NCBI RefSeq assembly: GCF_949628265.1
Contig: NC_088786.1
Location: 23,643,681 to 23,707,680, forward strand
Reading direction: 5' to 3'
Length of the DNA: 64,000 bases
DNA from: Cloeon dipterum
Lineage: Eukaryota; Arthropoda; Insecta; Ephemeroptera; Baetidae
Positions 1 to 12,000 of the stretch are shown here, one piece after another; position 1 is the stretch's first letter; every line of letters begins with the position of its first letter. The notes under the pieces were generated by a model. The model was given only the letters and a program-made list of their open reading frames with translations. It was not told the origin of the DNA and did not search any database. The position numbers and the translations under genes are program-made.

Positions 1-3000
1 ATTTAGCAAGTCAAGCACGCGATCTTTCGAATTGAAACAACGTGTTTTATAAAAAAGGACTGTCACGATTATGGTAAATATGAACAAAACGCTTTTGCAT
101 AAAACATGGCCATCATCACTCGCTGTCATTTTTAAAATTTAATATTTAATTTAATTGAAAAAGCCTTTGAGAAAACAGCAGACTACCTCGTTGGCCTCCA
201 TCTTCCGATACAGCCCACCGCCATTCAAACCAATGCAAAAATTACGAATTCTCCTCGCATGCTTTCGAGTGCGGAATATTTGAGTATATGCGTGTCGGAT
301 TGTGTGAACGAGTCGGTACCTATTGTGCAAGGAAACGGAGACACACAAAACAACAATTTGTCATCAAGCACGAACAAAGGCAGTTTCGCCGCGACTGTCA
401 TCTTGGCAATTTTCGCGGTGACGTCAATCATCTCTACCAATATGCGTGTGCTGTCAAGGGAGGCGTCACAAGTGTAACGAGGAGAAGGCCTTGGGCAAAT
501 TTATTTGATATCATCTGGCATCGCGCGCCGCAAGAAGGACTAGGCCCAAATTTGGAAGATCGAGCACGGCAGGAAGAGCTCTTGACGCTTATTTATTATC
601 AAGTCTGCATAATTATACGCGGCAGGGCGACAAAGTAAAAAGCCGAACATGTAATTGACAAGTTGTCAATAATAATATTGCATGTGAAATGTCATGACGT
701 ACTGTCATTTTTCACAGCTAAGTGGTACTTTGCATTTCTTGCTCAGCCGACTGACTTTTCGACCTCTTTTCTGATATTCAAATTGCTTTGAACTTTGATA
801 GTGCGATTCAAATATGCTTTTAAAGGAGAAATAAATCAAACTTGTCTATAAGCAGGAAAATTTTAAAAAAGACCAAGATCACCTTGTAAATGGCATTAAG
901 TTTCGATCCATGAATATGTAAATAAATAAATAAAACCTCAGCAGGAGGAACACGAACCACAATATTATGAAAATAAAAACTGATGAGTCTCTTAAAAAAG
1001 TGCAAAATTTATGGTAGATTAATTTTCAAGCAACATAATTTAACACAACTCCTAGCATAATCTTATCAAATGATTTTAACTTACGATTCTAATTCTAGTA
1101 ATTTATAAAAAAACGATGCAGCTGCATCAATGAAAATCGATTGCCAGAAGCAACGACCGCAACTGTGAAGCTAGAAGTAATTTCTTGCCACTATTTATCG
1201 ATTGACTTCAGAAAAAACTATTAGGACGATTGACACCGCGGAGACTAGAATCTTGATACGATAAATGTGAAACGAGGAAAAATATATTGCTAGGGATTAG
1301 GGATATCTGAAATGTTGTCCGAAATCCTCAACAAATGCAACGACATCAGATTTATTGTTGCTGAACGTTTAACCACAACCTATAAATCGCTGTGGTAGCG
1401 ACTATTGACTGGAATTGCGCTTGGTAGCGAGCGCAGGATGACAAATAAGCTTTGAATAATTTAATGCCATATTTTAAGGTAAAAAAATATCGCAAATTAC
1501 GTTAAGTTACTTTTTGATGCAAGCTTTTCTAAACATCAATAGAAATAATATAAGGCGTCTTGACAGTCAATTTTGTTGATCAACTCTTACATATTTTTTT
1601 TCTCAGTTCATGCTAAATTGATTGTTAATGCCGTATGCGGAGTCAGTTTTTAAATTCACTTGTTCCCAGTCTTACTATTTCGTGTCGAGACCCTATTTGG
1701 AAGAGTGTTTTATTGTTTTAGAATGTTCAGACAGAAATCAAAATCACCCATTCCGAATGCATATAATCTCAATTGTTCCAAGGTAAAATGCAACCTGATT
1801 GTTAGCAACTTACATTGGGTGCTCTTTCTGTGTTTGGATACCGGAATAGTCTCAAGTTTTATTGTTCACAAACGAACAACCACATTGTTTCTGTTGCTGC
1901 GGCAGCCTTCACAGTAAAACATCGTTCGGATACGTTTTCTGGGTCGGAGTCGATTCCAAGGTTGGCTCATTCAAATTTTTTAATCTCCGCCTCTCGGTCA
2001 ATGCTTGCCGATTTATTCATTTCTGCGTACCACGGAATGAGATCATCTCTTTGCTGCTCACAGCGCCGCGCGCATTAATTAACCGAAATTTACAGCCCCG
2101 TCGCCTTGTTTTTACGTCTTGTGTTTACGCGTTTGAATGAGCGCCTCCGACTTTTTCGCTCATTGCAATCAGCTCGCGGCTCGTAAATCCCAGCGAAATC
2201 ACCGACATTAATTCGCCAAAATATAATTCCACGCGCCGGACAAAATAAATCACCAGTGACAATTTACGAACAGTTGGCGCGCTCGGCAGATAAGCAGTAA
2301 ATGTGGATAATAAAATTGTTTATTTTACGGCGGAAAGCGCGCGGCGCTTCATTATCTGACTTACTTTGAAGGCAAAATTAAGAATGGAGGAACGCAGCAT
2401 GTTGTGAATATTAAACAGACTGTCCAAAGAATGTTTTTACTTTTCCTACACGATATAGGATCAAGCTTGGGGTGAACAAAACTTTGCCTTGGTTTTATGG
2501 AATCATTTCGGACGAATTTTCGGCAGATTTTACCCGGAATGGTTGTATGTAATCCGATGTGCTTTCCGAATATATAGCATCGGTTTCCCTCTAATCAGTT
2601 GTGTGCTCTGCAAAATACAAAATTCTGTCGCGAATTTCACGAATTTTTCTGCGTACCTGTCATTTTATCTTTAACTCGTGATTGTGAATAAAGTGACTGA
2701 ATACATATGCTCTTTTTCTTTATATAAAATTTGATGTACGTCCTCACTGAAAAATCAAAGTTATTGTTAAAGACTCTGAGGGCGACCATTATTCTTGCGC
2801 GACAAGTGCGCGTGCCGGTGCAGTGCTCTAATTTTCATCTTCTTGTTTATAGCGATGATCCAGGTCGATGAATGTCCGTCGAATAGGGGCTTATAGAGAA
2901 AAACTTTAAAGGGAAAGGGAGAAGTTTTACATGAAGCAGAGGGTAAAGAGGGAGATATGGCACGCTGCAAAGTGCTATTTAGTAAAATTGTAAAAACAAA

Positions 3001-3839
3001 CTTCTACGATCGAAATTTGTGTTGGGTTTATAGAACCACCAACCCTAATAGTTTTGAATTCGAGAAGAGCTATTGTACAAATCCCTTTTAAAGAACTTCT
3101 GTTTGGGCAAATTTCTATTAACAAATGTTTTATTGCATTAACCTAGGCAAATTAATTACGGAACTTTTCACAATTCCGAGCTCATAATGCATCCATATTA
3201 CTTGAGTGTGGTGCGTGCACTCAACGCGATTTTCCGGCTACTTTCATAATTTGTCGCGGTGTGGGCATGCTGAACGCCGACTGAGATTTTCTCTCATTCA
3301 TCTTGGCCACATCGATGGAGTAATTAATTTTATCCTGGAGAGAATATTGCCGATTTACCGCCAAGCGCGCTCGCACTCACGATGAGCCAATATTGAGTGG
3401 AAAATTATGATTCGATTTTTCACTGTGCCGGGGTCAGGCGAAGTTCGTCGCGCCCACTGACGACTTCCCGGCTGGCGTGGGCTCGACAGTCGACACACGC
3501 ACGAATGGATAGTGCGCCGTACTGCTGCACCGCAGAGACACACGCAATTTGCATAATTACTTGCCCGATTCCAATCGTCTCGCATTAATTACCACGCAGC
3601 CCGCAATACGTGGCTGAATTTGTCTTGTTGCAGAAGGCAATTAGTCTGCGTTGTGTTAAAAGCATTAAAGTTGCGCGCTGCCAGCGTGTGATGCACATTC
3701 ATAACGATCGCACCGCACCAGCAATCGACAAATCCATCTTCCTGCCTCAGCATAAACAAGTAACGAAAAGATTAGCTTGAAACTATAACATCGAGAAAAT
3801 TTTCTCACTCGAGAACGTTTTACTTGATGAGCTTATATT
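1..3839. other. Non-coding stretch, no gene recognised
   Basis: AT-rich DNA with some moderately GC-richer pockets (about 225-640, 2040-2350 and 3360-3720). Short open frames exist on both strands, but none shows a recognisable domain, a consistent exon-intron structure or a signal peptide. The pocket at 225-480 is open in several frames on both strands at once, which is what stop-poor composition gives rather than coding. It may hold intergenic or intronic regulatory DNA; I cannot say more. Confidence 0.5.
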
Positions 3840-4082
3840 CTAATGGTTAATACTGAGGGTTTTGTAAAAACCAATCAGTTGAAATATAAAATTGTTAAAA
3901 AAATAAAACGGCACCAGCGTCTGCAGCCGCCGCCAATGCACAGTGTTTTCGGCCAGCGGGTCTTTTCCTTCAGAGTGGTGCAACTGTGGAACGATCTGCC
4001 TCTGCCACCTGAGCTCAAAGAGTGCACCGTGGCCGAATTCCCCTTCCTTTGCAAAAAGCAATTTGTGGAAAGTGAACAGTGA
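3840..4082 (+). mobile_element. Remnant of a non-LTR retrotransposon reverse transcriptase C-terminus
   Basis: The plus frame from 3843 to the stop at 4080-4082 encodes about 79 residues. Its core reads RVFSFRVVQLWNDLP, then about 12 residues, then a phenylalanine/lysine-rich tail. This arrangement (F-S-x-R-V-V-x-x-W-N-x-L-P followed by a short Phe/Lys tail) is the usual C-terminal end of ORF2 in CR1/Jockey-like LINEs. The rest of the reverse transcriptase and any endonuclease are absent, so this is a 5'-truncated dead copy. The segment is GC-richer than its flanks. No target-site duplication or poly(A) tail could be fixed by eye. The family assignment rests on a short motif and is tentative. 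Confidence 0.5.
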
Positions 4083-4160
4083 ATAGATACTTTTCTACTG
4101 TGGCTCAGCACGGCGAGATTTTTCCGGCACTCTTCGCCAATTCTGCCCAAAAACATTGTG

Positions 4161-7100
4161 TGATTTTATCCCAAATAATTTCATGTATCTATGACAAGGC
4201 AGAATAAACAAGAATATATAAAGTTAATCATACATGTGGTGAGCAACAGGTATGCTTTAGCTTTTATGTAAAAACAGGTCGTGAAAAATGCTCTTGATTG
4301 TGAGTTATTCTGTCTACTTTTACAAATTAAAAAATGGAAGTGAACAGGAAGACCTTTAAAACAATAATGGAACTAATTGATTGGGTGGTTGAAATAATAT
4401 GTTCAAATTTTCAAAATATGGAGGTTCACTGCGTAAACGAATTTTGCGAAAATTGTGTTCTGCTGTAAAATTGCTCATCACATCTAAAGAGATAAGAGCT
4501 GGCTTATGTTAATCTAAAATTATGAAAGACCTTTTAACATTGAGCTTTGTAATTCTGCTGAAAGAATCTCGCCATCAAGGAAAATTAATGTCACATAGAG
4601 CCAATTTAAACAGAAGAGACACTAGCTATAGAGGAAGCAATTGCTGAGGAAAGGTCTATGGCATGGATTGTTACAACTAATAACAAGTATCGTGATGAAT
4701 TGGTTTTGTTTGCATTTACAACTAGGAGCATGGTAAAACAATGTTGTAATAAAAGCGAGAAATATGCCGTCTGCAGAGAGAACAAAGCGTGATTATGTGC
4801 CCCTCTCAAGTCGAATGATTTAATGGTTGCACTTGCTGATTACTCTCACAAATGAAATGCGCTTGTTGTTTTGATTTATTTGTTGGCTTCGTCAACGCCT
4901 TCAAGAAAGCTGCCAATTGAATCTCGCTCCAATTCCGACGACAACAGGGAAACCCAACGCTAGGCAATCTATGCATATTGACTCAAAAATTTCCCAATAC
5001 AGGAAAAATGTCATTTGTTGGAAAATCGTGATTTTATTTCAATTGAAAAAACCAAACATGATTTTTGTTAAAATAGTCTTACAATCTGGCTTCTCCGACC
5101 GGCAAACAAATAGGCACGTAAGACTAACAAATTGAAAAGTTTGTAAAATTTAACTGCCATTGTAGTATCATTTTAATTAAATTTACTCCCTACATTGTTT
5201 TTTGCTTCTCTCACAGTTATAATTTTTGTTCTTTAGCATGAAGGACTATGAGCAAGGTCTAACACTCACGAAATAAAAAATATATTTTGAAAATTAAGAC
5301 ATCTTTAGAATCGTATCTTGAGCGAAAATCAGACCAAAGTTTTTAGTTTTCAATTGGTTAGATCGAAAACTGTTCAATTATTGGTCACCATAGAGAGAGA
5401 AAATTTTGAATTGCATTTATTGTTTGTAAACTAGCTGTTCTGAAAATCATTCTTCTATAGATATATAATTGCTTGCCACTATTGGTTTCCCCTGCATGGA
5501 TACCCATGCAGTCAAAACGTGTTAATTTACGGCAGGCTAATCGGCAGACATCGAGCACTTGTCCGAGAGCTAAAAGAAGCCGTCCAAAGAGAATGGCCGA
5601 TCTTGATAAAAGCAGATCTGCCTTGAACCTGAGCTCCAATTATTATTAATGGCGTAGGTGTCGAGCGGCGATCTAGACCGGAACATCGAGATCGCTTGAC
5701 AAATCGAGCGTGCATGCACATATAATACGTGTATTTGCACTTGGAACAACGCAAATCACACACATATGCGCGAGATAACGACTCCCTCAATGATTCTGAA
5801 AGGGAGGGACACAAGCGAAAATGTGACTGGTGGCAATTCTCAGTAATCCCTAGACGACCGTCTGCTATAATATGGATGTAGAAAGGTGTGAGGTGAGCGA
5901 GTGAGCTAATTACAAAAGATCTGAGCGAGAAGGAAAACTTGAATGTTTTTTGTTGACTTATTCTTAGAAAAATACAATACTTTCTAAAAGGTAACAAATT
6001 ATTTAGCATTTTAGTGATATCAACTCACCTTGTTTGGTATCTACAAAGATTACGTAATTGTTTTATTCATCAATATGAATATGCGAATGGTTATATAAGA
6101 AAATGTATTCAAAACTATTAAGTTGATCGACACATCTGATTTAATTTGGATGCACTTGTACCACAATAAACTTGATTTAAATGACATTAACATATAATTA
6201 GAACCAGATTTTCAAGAAACCGCGAAAATTTAATTAAATGATGTTACAATAATTCATAAATTACTTTCTATTTAAGTGATGCGTAAGTTCAACAAATGTG
6301 GTGTCTGTTCAAACTAAATTGAAAAAATGATTTGATATCTTGAAAAGACATTAAAAATCTTGGAAACCACACTAAGCGTTTTATAAAGGTTGTGCGACCA
6401 ACATCTTTTTTGCATACAATGAGTTCCTGACACACTTTGAGAAAAAGCAAGCATTCGTTTGAGAGAAATGCTATTCATCGATCGCCGCGCAGAAGCGAGA
6501 AAAACGATTGCGCTTGAATTATAGAGTGAACAACATAAGCACCCTCGCACACGCGTCGATTGCTTCACGCCCGCGGAAAAGAGAGACTGACAGGAGGCAA
6601 CACCCAAAGAAAGAACTCCTCCGCTGAGCGAATTAATGACTTTTGCTCTCCATGCGACACAGGGCAGGGCGTAAGACTAATTAAACGGAATGAATTCCTG
6701 GGTGAAGAGCTAGTTGAACAAAAAGGCGTCGAGAAATGGACTTCCAAAGTGAATTTCACCTCTCTTAGCCCTTGGCAGTCTAATTAGATTTGCTCGGTCG
6801 GCAAACATCCCGAGTCAAGTAACCGGTTCAGCCTTCATTTTTGATAACCACCTGCTGCGGCCACGTTTTTCTCGTAATACTGCACAAATATTACCTTCGA
6901 CGAAACTAATTATCTCGCAAATTGGTTCTGGCATTTTGATTATCGGTGGGTAATGTTTTCCCTCCATTTACTGTTGTCCCAGGGAATGATTGATATTAAA
7001 AAATGTTGTTCCATGGGCAAGCTATATGGTAGTGCACGGCGAGCAAAGTATATAGGCCGGACGGAAGCTGACGCAAGGTCGAAAACTCCATGTTTGAGCT

Positions 7101-7710
7101 TGATGTCATTGGCGCATAAGCATGAGATTCGAGAGATCGCCGAGTTTAAACATTGCAGGAATAATTTAAAAGAACAATCAAATGTGATCTGAGTAAAACA
7201 AACACTTTATTGGTGCATTGAATGCTTCAACAATATTTTCCTGGAAAATGTGTTACGATTAGTTGATTGCAAAATTCTAGAAAATTGCTCCAGCCAAACT
7301 AAGCTTAGAAATATTTTTATTGATATAATTAATATAAATGGGAGAAATAAATTAATGCATGATCTCGGAAATAAAAGTAACTCCACAGCCCCGTATATAA
7401 TTGTAATCAACTAATAATATAAAACGCATAAAATAGTTTCACTTTAACTTCTGCTGTTGCTAGTCCAGATCTGGAATTGCAAGGTTCTAAAGCGACCGAG
7501 GAGCATTTAACGTGTGATTATTCTGCCAGACAATTTTGCTCTGCTTGGCGGCAGGGAGATGAAGATTGGCTATGAAGCAAAATATTAATTTCTAGAATAT
7601 CGAAAAAATGGGAACGACCGCCGTATTTCCGAACCTTGCAAGAGTTGAAATACATTTAATAAGCTATATTATGTAATATATAGATATGAAAAAGCGTTAT
7701 AATAATAAAA
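4161..7710. other. Non-coding stretch, no gene recognised
   Basis: AT-rich DNA with a slightly GC-richer block at 5640-5900 and another at 6480-6800. The longest open frame (minus strand, about 5527-6009) is rich in Ser, Arg, Leu and Cys and has no domain-like pattern; I judge it non-coding. No RNA gene or clear repeat was recognised. Confidence 0.45.
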
Positions 7711-7712
7711 AC

Positions 7713-7718
7713 TTTAAT
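7713..7718 (-). other. Possible poly(A) signal of the secreted-protein gene
   Basis: ATTAAA on the minus strand, about 48 bp past the stop codon of the gene ending at 7766. It is a common variant hexamer in AT-rich DNA, so chance occurrence is possible. Confidence 0.35.
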
Positions 7719-7765
7719 AGTCTCTTGCATGCTTTGATTGAAACGGAAGCGCAATAATAGGCATT

Positions 7766-8278
7766 TCACTGGGCTACCATCTTTTCGCTTTTTACTGGAG
7801 CAACTACTTCATCTTGGTCAAAGGTTAGCCGATCATTTTTCGCCCGACGGTACTTTGGGGTGGCGCGTGGGTCAACCTTCTCCCTGTCCATTGCATTGAG
7901 GCCCTTCAAATCGGACATTTTCTGATCAGCGCCTCCCAATCCAAATGATTGCTGATCTGCAACTGCAGGGGTTGTAGACCTCCTTCTTACGTTCATTTTT
8001 CGAATGCGACGTCGGTTTTTCAGCCAGGGAAAGAAGACAGTGGCCGTGGTCACTTGCGAGGTCGAGTCAGAAAGAGAGGCTGGGGCCACTGTCGTACTCG
8101 CAGAGGCATCTTGTGCGTGCGCAACGAACAATAATGTAGCGCACACTGACGCCACAGACACAGCTATCAGCTAATTTGGTAAAAAAATATATAATTGTCA
8201 TAATGTACGAGTACTTCAATTCACTTATTATGAATTAAATAATAGCGATTAGTCTCAAGTAAGAATTACCAGTTTCAT
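7766..8278 (-). CDS. Small secreted basic protein, two exons, unknown function
   Basis: Exon 1 is 8278-8270 and codes only for MKL, followed by donor gtaatt. Exon 2 is 8170-7766, after acceptor ccaaattag. Joined in phase 0 they give 137 residues. The N-terminus MKLLIAVSVASVCATLLF plus VAHA is a textbook signal peptide with likely cleavage after Ala22 (AHA|QD). An intron directly after the first three or four codons is a familiar arrangement in arthropod cuticle and other secreted-protein genes. The mature part begins Ser/Thr-rich (candidate O-glycosylation), then has a strongly basic stretch (KNRRRIRKMNVRRR) and a charged tail. It lacks cysteines. I do not recognise a family. A secreted matrix or cuticular protein, or a peptide precursor cut at basic sites, are possible readings. 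The exon junction that completes the signal peptide is the main support for it being real. Confidence 0.7.
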
Positions 8279-9020
8279 AATATTCAGAACGGTGTAATAT
8301 AATCAATGCAGTTTCGACGGCAACTCTGTTTCACGTCCAAGCTTAACTGGAAAAATAAATAACCCTGCTGAGAGCTCTGAGGAAATGACGAAACAGGATA
8401 GAAATTCTGGTTCTCTCCCACTCATACCAATTTTCACTGCTTCCCTCCAATCACTAGCTTTTAAATCCATTAAATTTCAGGAAGGCCAAAAAGCATTAAA
8501 TATTGAAAACTTAATGTATATTTCATGTTATTCTACACCGAAGTAGGTGTCCAATAAATATTCAAATCTAATCTTATTAATATACATGGAAACAAAAATT
8601 ATGTATCTGATTTGAGGAAATTTGTTGCAAAATCTCTTTTAATTGTTAAAAAATTATTCCTTTTATATATATTTTTAATGGTAATTTAATTTAATTTATA
8701 TGCTACTATGAGTAAGAATTTCAATTATATTCCTTGCCACCCTTAAAAAATTTACAACAAAGAGACAAGACTTTAACTCATAATATTTGACCCCTTTGCT
8801 GTTATGGCCACTATAATTTAACATGGCTGGATGGTTTGCAGAATTAATTTTCACTATTTCTTTGTGAACGGTAGCAATTTATTTTGCACAAAGATTGATC
8901 AGGAATAGATGCATTTTTATAAATGCTTTAAAAATATATATTTTCATTTCTGGGAGCATAATATATTCTAGAAAGAATAAGTCACAGTCACAATTATTAT
9001 TTCTTGAAGAAGAGCAAGAA
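8279..9020. other. AT-rich spacer
   Basis: This lies between the start of the small secreted-protein gene and the stop codon of ADCK5, both on the minus strand. It should hold the promoter of the former and the 3'UTR of the latter. No coding potential was seen. I could not place a convincing TATA or initiator element. Confidence 0.5.
8878..8883 (-). other. Possible ADCK5 poly(A) signal
   Basis: AATAAA on the minus strand (TTTATT on plus), about 140 bp past the ADCK5 stop codon. The distance is plausible for a short 3'UTR, but the hexamer is frequent in such AT-rich DNA. Confidence 0.4.
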
Positions 9021-12000
9021 TCAGTGCAAATCAGCAAGTAAAACCTTCAACTCTGCCCTTCCAATGAGTGCCAACAAGCGAAGAACGAAGCGCGTGATGC
9101 GAATCTTGATTGCTTCCACCCTAGATTGCCAAACAAAATACTTGTTAAGATGACTTCAAATCGATTGCCCAAGAAAATGTTTTTATAATTATTAATAATT
9201 ATAAAATAATTATTAATAATTATAAAATAAAAAATAAACGCTAGAAATATTTGATAAAAAAAATAAAACTTACATGAGATGTATTTCAAAGTTTGTCCTC
9301 ATTAGAAGCCCTCGAAAGCGTTGTCGGATGTTGGGGTTGTCTGACTTAAAAGCACCCTGAGAGGCAGACCTGGCCATCAAGGTGTACCTGTCCACTGGAT
9401 CACCATGCTCCCTTGCAATCGACCTGATTGTGTTAATGTTCCTGAAAACGACGCAAACAGTGAGGAAAAGCATTGACAGAAAATTTGGATTTAGGTATGT
9501 ATTTTGGACCAGATGGCAAAGAGCAAAATTGTGTGTACCTGATGATGAGCATCATGACATTTGGCATCGCCCTGAGGACGAAGGTGATCCGGTCAAATCG
9601 CTCGCGCGCCATCTCAGTCATGTACTCGAGTTCTTTGGCAGAGATCACTGAGCGAAGTGCTTTAATCGGTCGCTGCGTCAGTATCTCGGCAAACAGCTCC
9701 ACCTCATCTGCACACACAATGCTTTGCTCTTTACCGTGGTCACAAAATGCATACACGCTGTCAATGAGGGACAGGACTCACTCTTCACAGCCAAAGCAAA
9801 GCTAACACACTATATCAAAAGTCCAAAAAATGAGACATATTAATGCTAGTTTAGTAGATTAATAATGATATCAGATGAAAACACGCTACTGCGATATGAA
9901 GTATGAAGTAAGCAAATTTTCCCAACTTTAGCCCAAATTCAACCTTGGAAGAATTGCTGAATTACTAGTGTAAAATATAGGAAATCTAAAAAACATGTTT
10001 CCAGTTTCCAAGCACCTACCTAGAAACTAAAAACTAACTCGCGAGGAAAATATTCAACCGATCAACTCTAATAGCAAAAATGGCCATAACTTGTCAAAAT
10101 GCAAGAACCAAAACATGCAAGAACGTTAAAAAGAGTCTTGAATCAAAATTTGCACTCCACAATTGGACCCTTTGAACGTTTGAAGAAGTGTGTTAGCTCA
10201 GCAGGGGCTTTAGCGAGTGCTTAGAGCATTGAAGGGCACCTAAAGATTAGCATCAGCTTGGGCGGAATGCCGCGATACATTTCAAGAATCTTGTCGTGCA
10301 GCTTAAGCATTTCGGTGCGCGCGCGCTCCCTCGTTTCGGCGGGCAGTTTGCGCAGCATCGCCTGCGTGATCAACTGGCTGCCCTTGGAGTCGAAAAAGAG
10401 CGAGAGGATGTCTTCCTCATTGCGCTGAGGGGGTATGTAACGCTGGCCGACTGCGATGCAAAACAGTCGGTAGTCTGACTCTGAAACAAATGGCTTTTGC
10501 TTTCAAGCATAATTCTCATCCCCCGTCCAACAGATTTGTAAGACCAATCCATTGGTAGAATATTAACAATAGACCAGATTTTTCACTGACAGCCTGAGGA
10601 TTAATATAATTATCTTAGATTTTGGTTTCATCAGATAAGGAAAAACATGCCTGCTAAAATTTAGCAATTTTTTTAATACAACCACCAAAACTGTCTTGAC
10701 ATTAAATAAACAAACAACGTTTTTGCCATACTAAGCTAACTGTGACTCAAAATTTCCTGTCAATAGTAAGTGGCATCTGAATTCCTTTTGTCAAACAGCG
10801 CAAACGGCTTAACAAGGTGAAAAAGGCAAATCCCTGTTTTACCTTTATATCTGCTACTCTCACAATTCTATTACTAAAACGATATACCGTTAAACGAATT
10901 TGTAAATTTACCAGTGATAAATTTCGGTCCTATGAAGTTGTCAAAACATACCTTGCACACCCAGCTGCGTTGCAAACAATTTCATTCCAGGGTAGTCCCT
11001 CATCACAATACACCTCCACATGTTCCCAAGAGATTTACGGATCTTCTGGGGCAACTCTTGATAAAGGCCATGGTCTAGAAGGACTAGCTCTGCACTACCA
11101 CTTTTTGTTTTTCTCACTAAAACTGAAATAAATATGAGTTATTTGTCCTTGCTATGCAATAATTCATAATAGATAACTATGAAAATATTATTCTTACTAT
11201 TGCCTGGGTGTGGGTCCGCGTGGACGAAGCCAGTGTGGAAAATTTGCTCAGCAAAAGCACTGATCATTTTTGTGTCTACATCAGCAAGGCTCAGTCCCAT
11301 CTTTTCAAGAGCGGGTCTATCACTAATTTTGGCACCTTCACAAAACTCCATTGTCAGCACACGCTGCAAATCAAAGTTAGCAAATAATTGCAAAATAAAT
11401 CTGAGGAAATTCTTACCGAAGTGCTGAGACTCCAATGGACTTTAGGAACATAAATAAAAGGCAAGTGGTGCAAGTCTTTAGCGCATTTTTCAGAGTTTTC
11501 TCCCTCGTGCAAGAAGTCCAGCTCCTGTTGCAAAGTGCCCTTGAGCTCCTGAAGGAAAGAAATTAAAGAAAATGAGATGCGCCAGACACTGTATATTTAC
11601 GTCTAGAACCCAGTGGAGTTCAAATTTGGGGTGCATCCAGCCAATTAATTTGAGCAGGATGCTGACGGTGGTCAGGTCGCCGTGGAAGCGTTCCTGCAAG
11701 TCGATGTACTGCACCTTGACGGCCACCGACTGGCCATCATGTGTCACAGCCCGGAACACCTGAGCCAGACTAGCCGCTGCGATCGGGGTCTCGTCGAACA
11801 CTTTGAACACCTCGTTATGGCTCCTGCCAAAGTCCTCCATGAACAGCTGCTGCACTTCATCCACACCTCTCATTAAACACTTATCTTGTAGCACCTACAA
11901 TTTTTTAGTTAGAATATGGATTTTGAGCATTTTAGGCATTAATTGAAATTTTATAATTTTAACTTGATTTAAAGAAATAGACTGAACAGGATTGAATAAA

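Noticed and set aside
225-640. Several overlapping open frames on both strands, one with a hydrophobic stretch
   Set aside because: All frames are open together, which reflects few stop codons in this composition. No splice structure, domain or signal peptide supports any one of them.
5527-6009. 160-codon minus-strand open frame
   Set aside because: Low-information composition rich in Ser, Arg, Leu and Cys, no family pattern, and no supporting exon context.
7940-7975. SFGLGG in the small secreted protein, reminiscent of the allatostatin-A ending FGL-amide
   Set aside because: The motif is followed by GADQK and not by the Gly plus dibasic site needed for amidation and release. It occurs once, whereas allatostatin-A precursors carry several copies.
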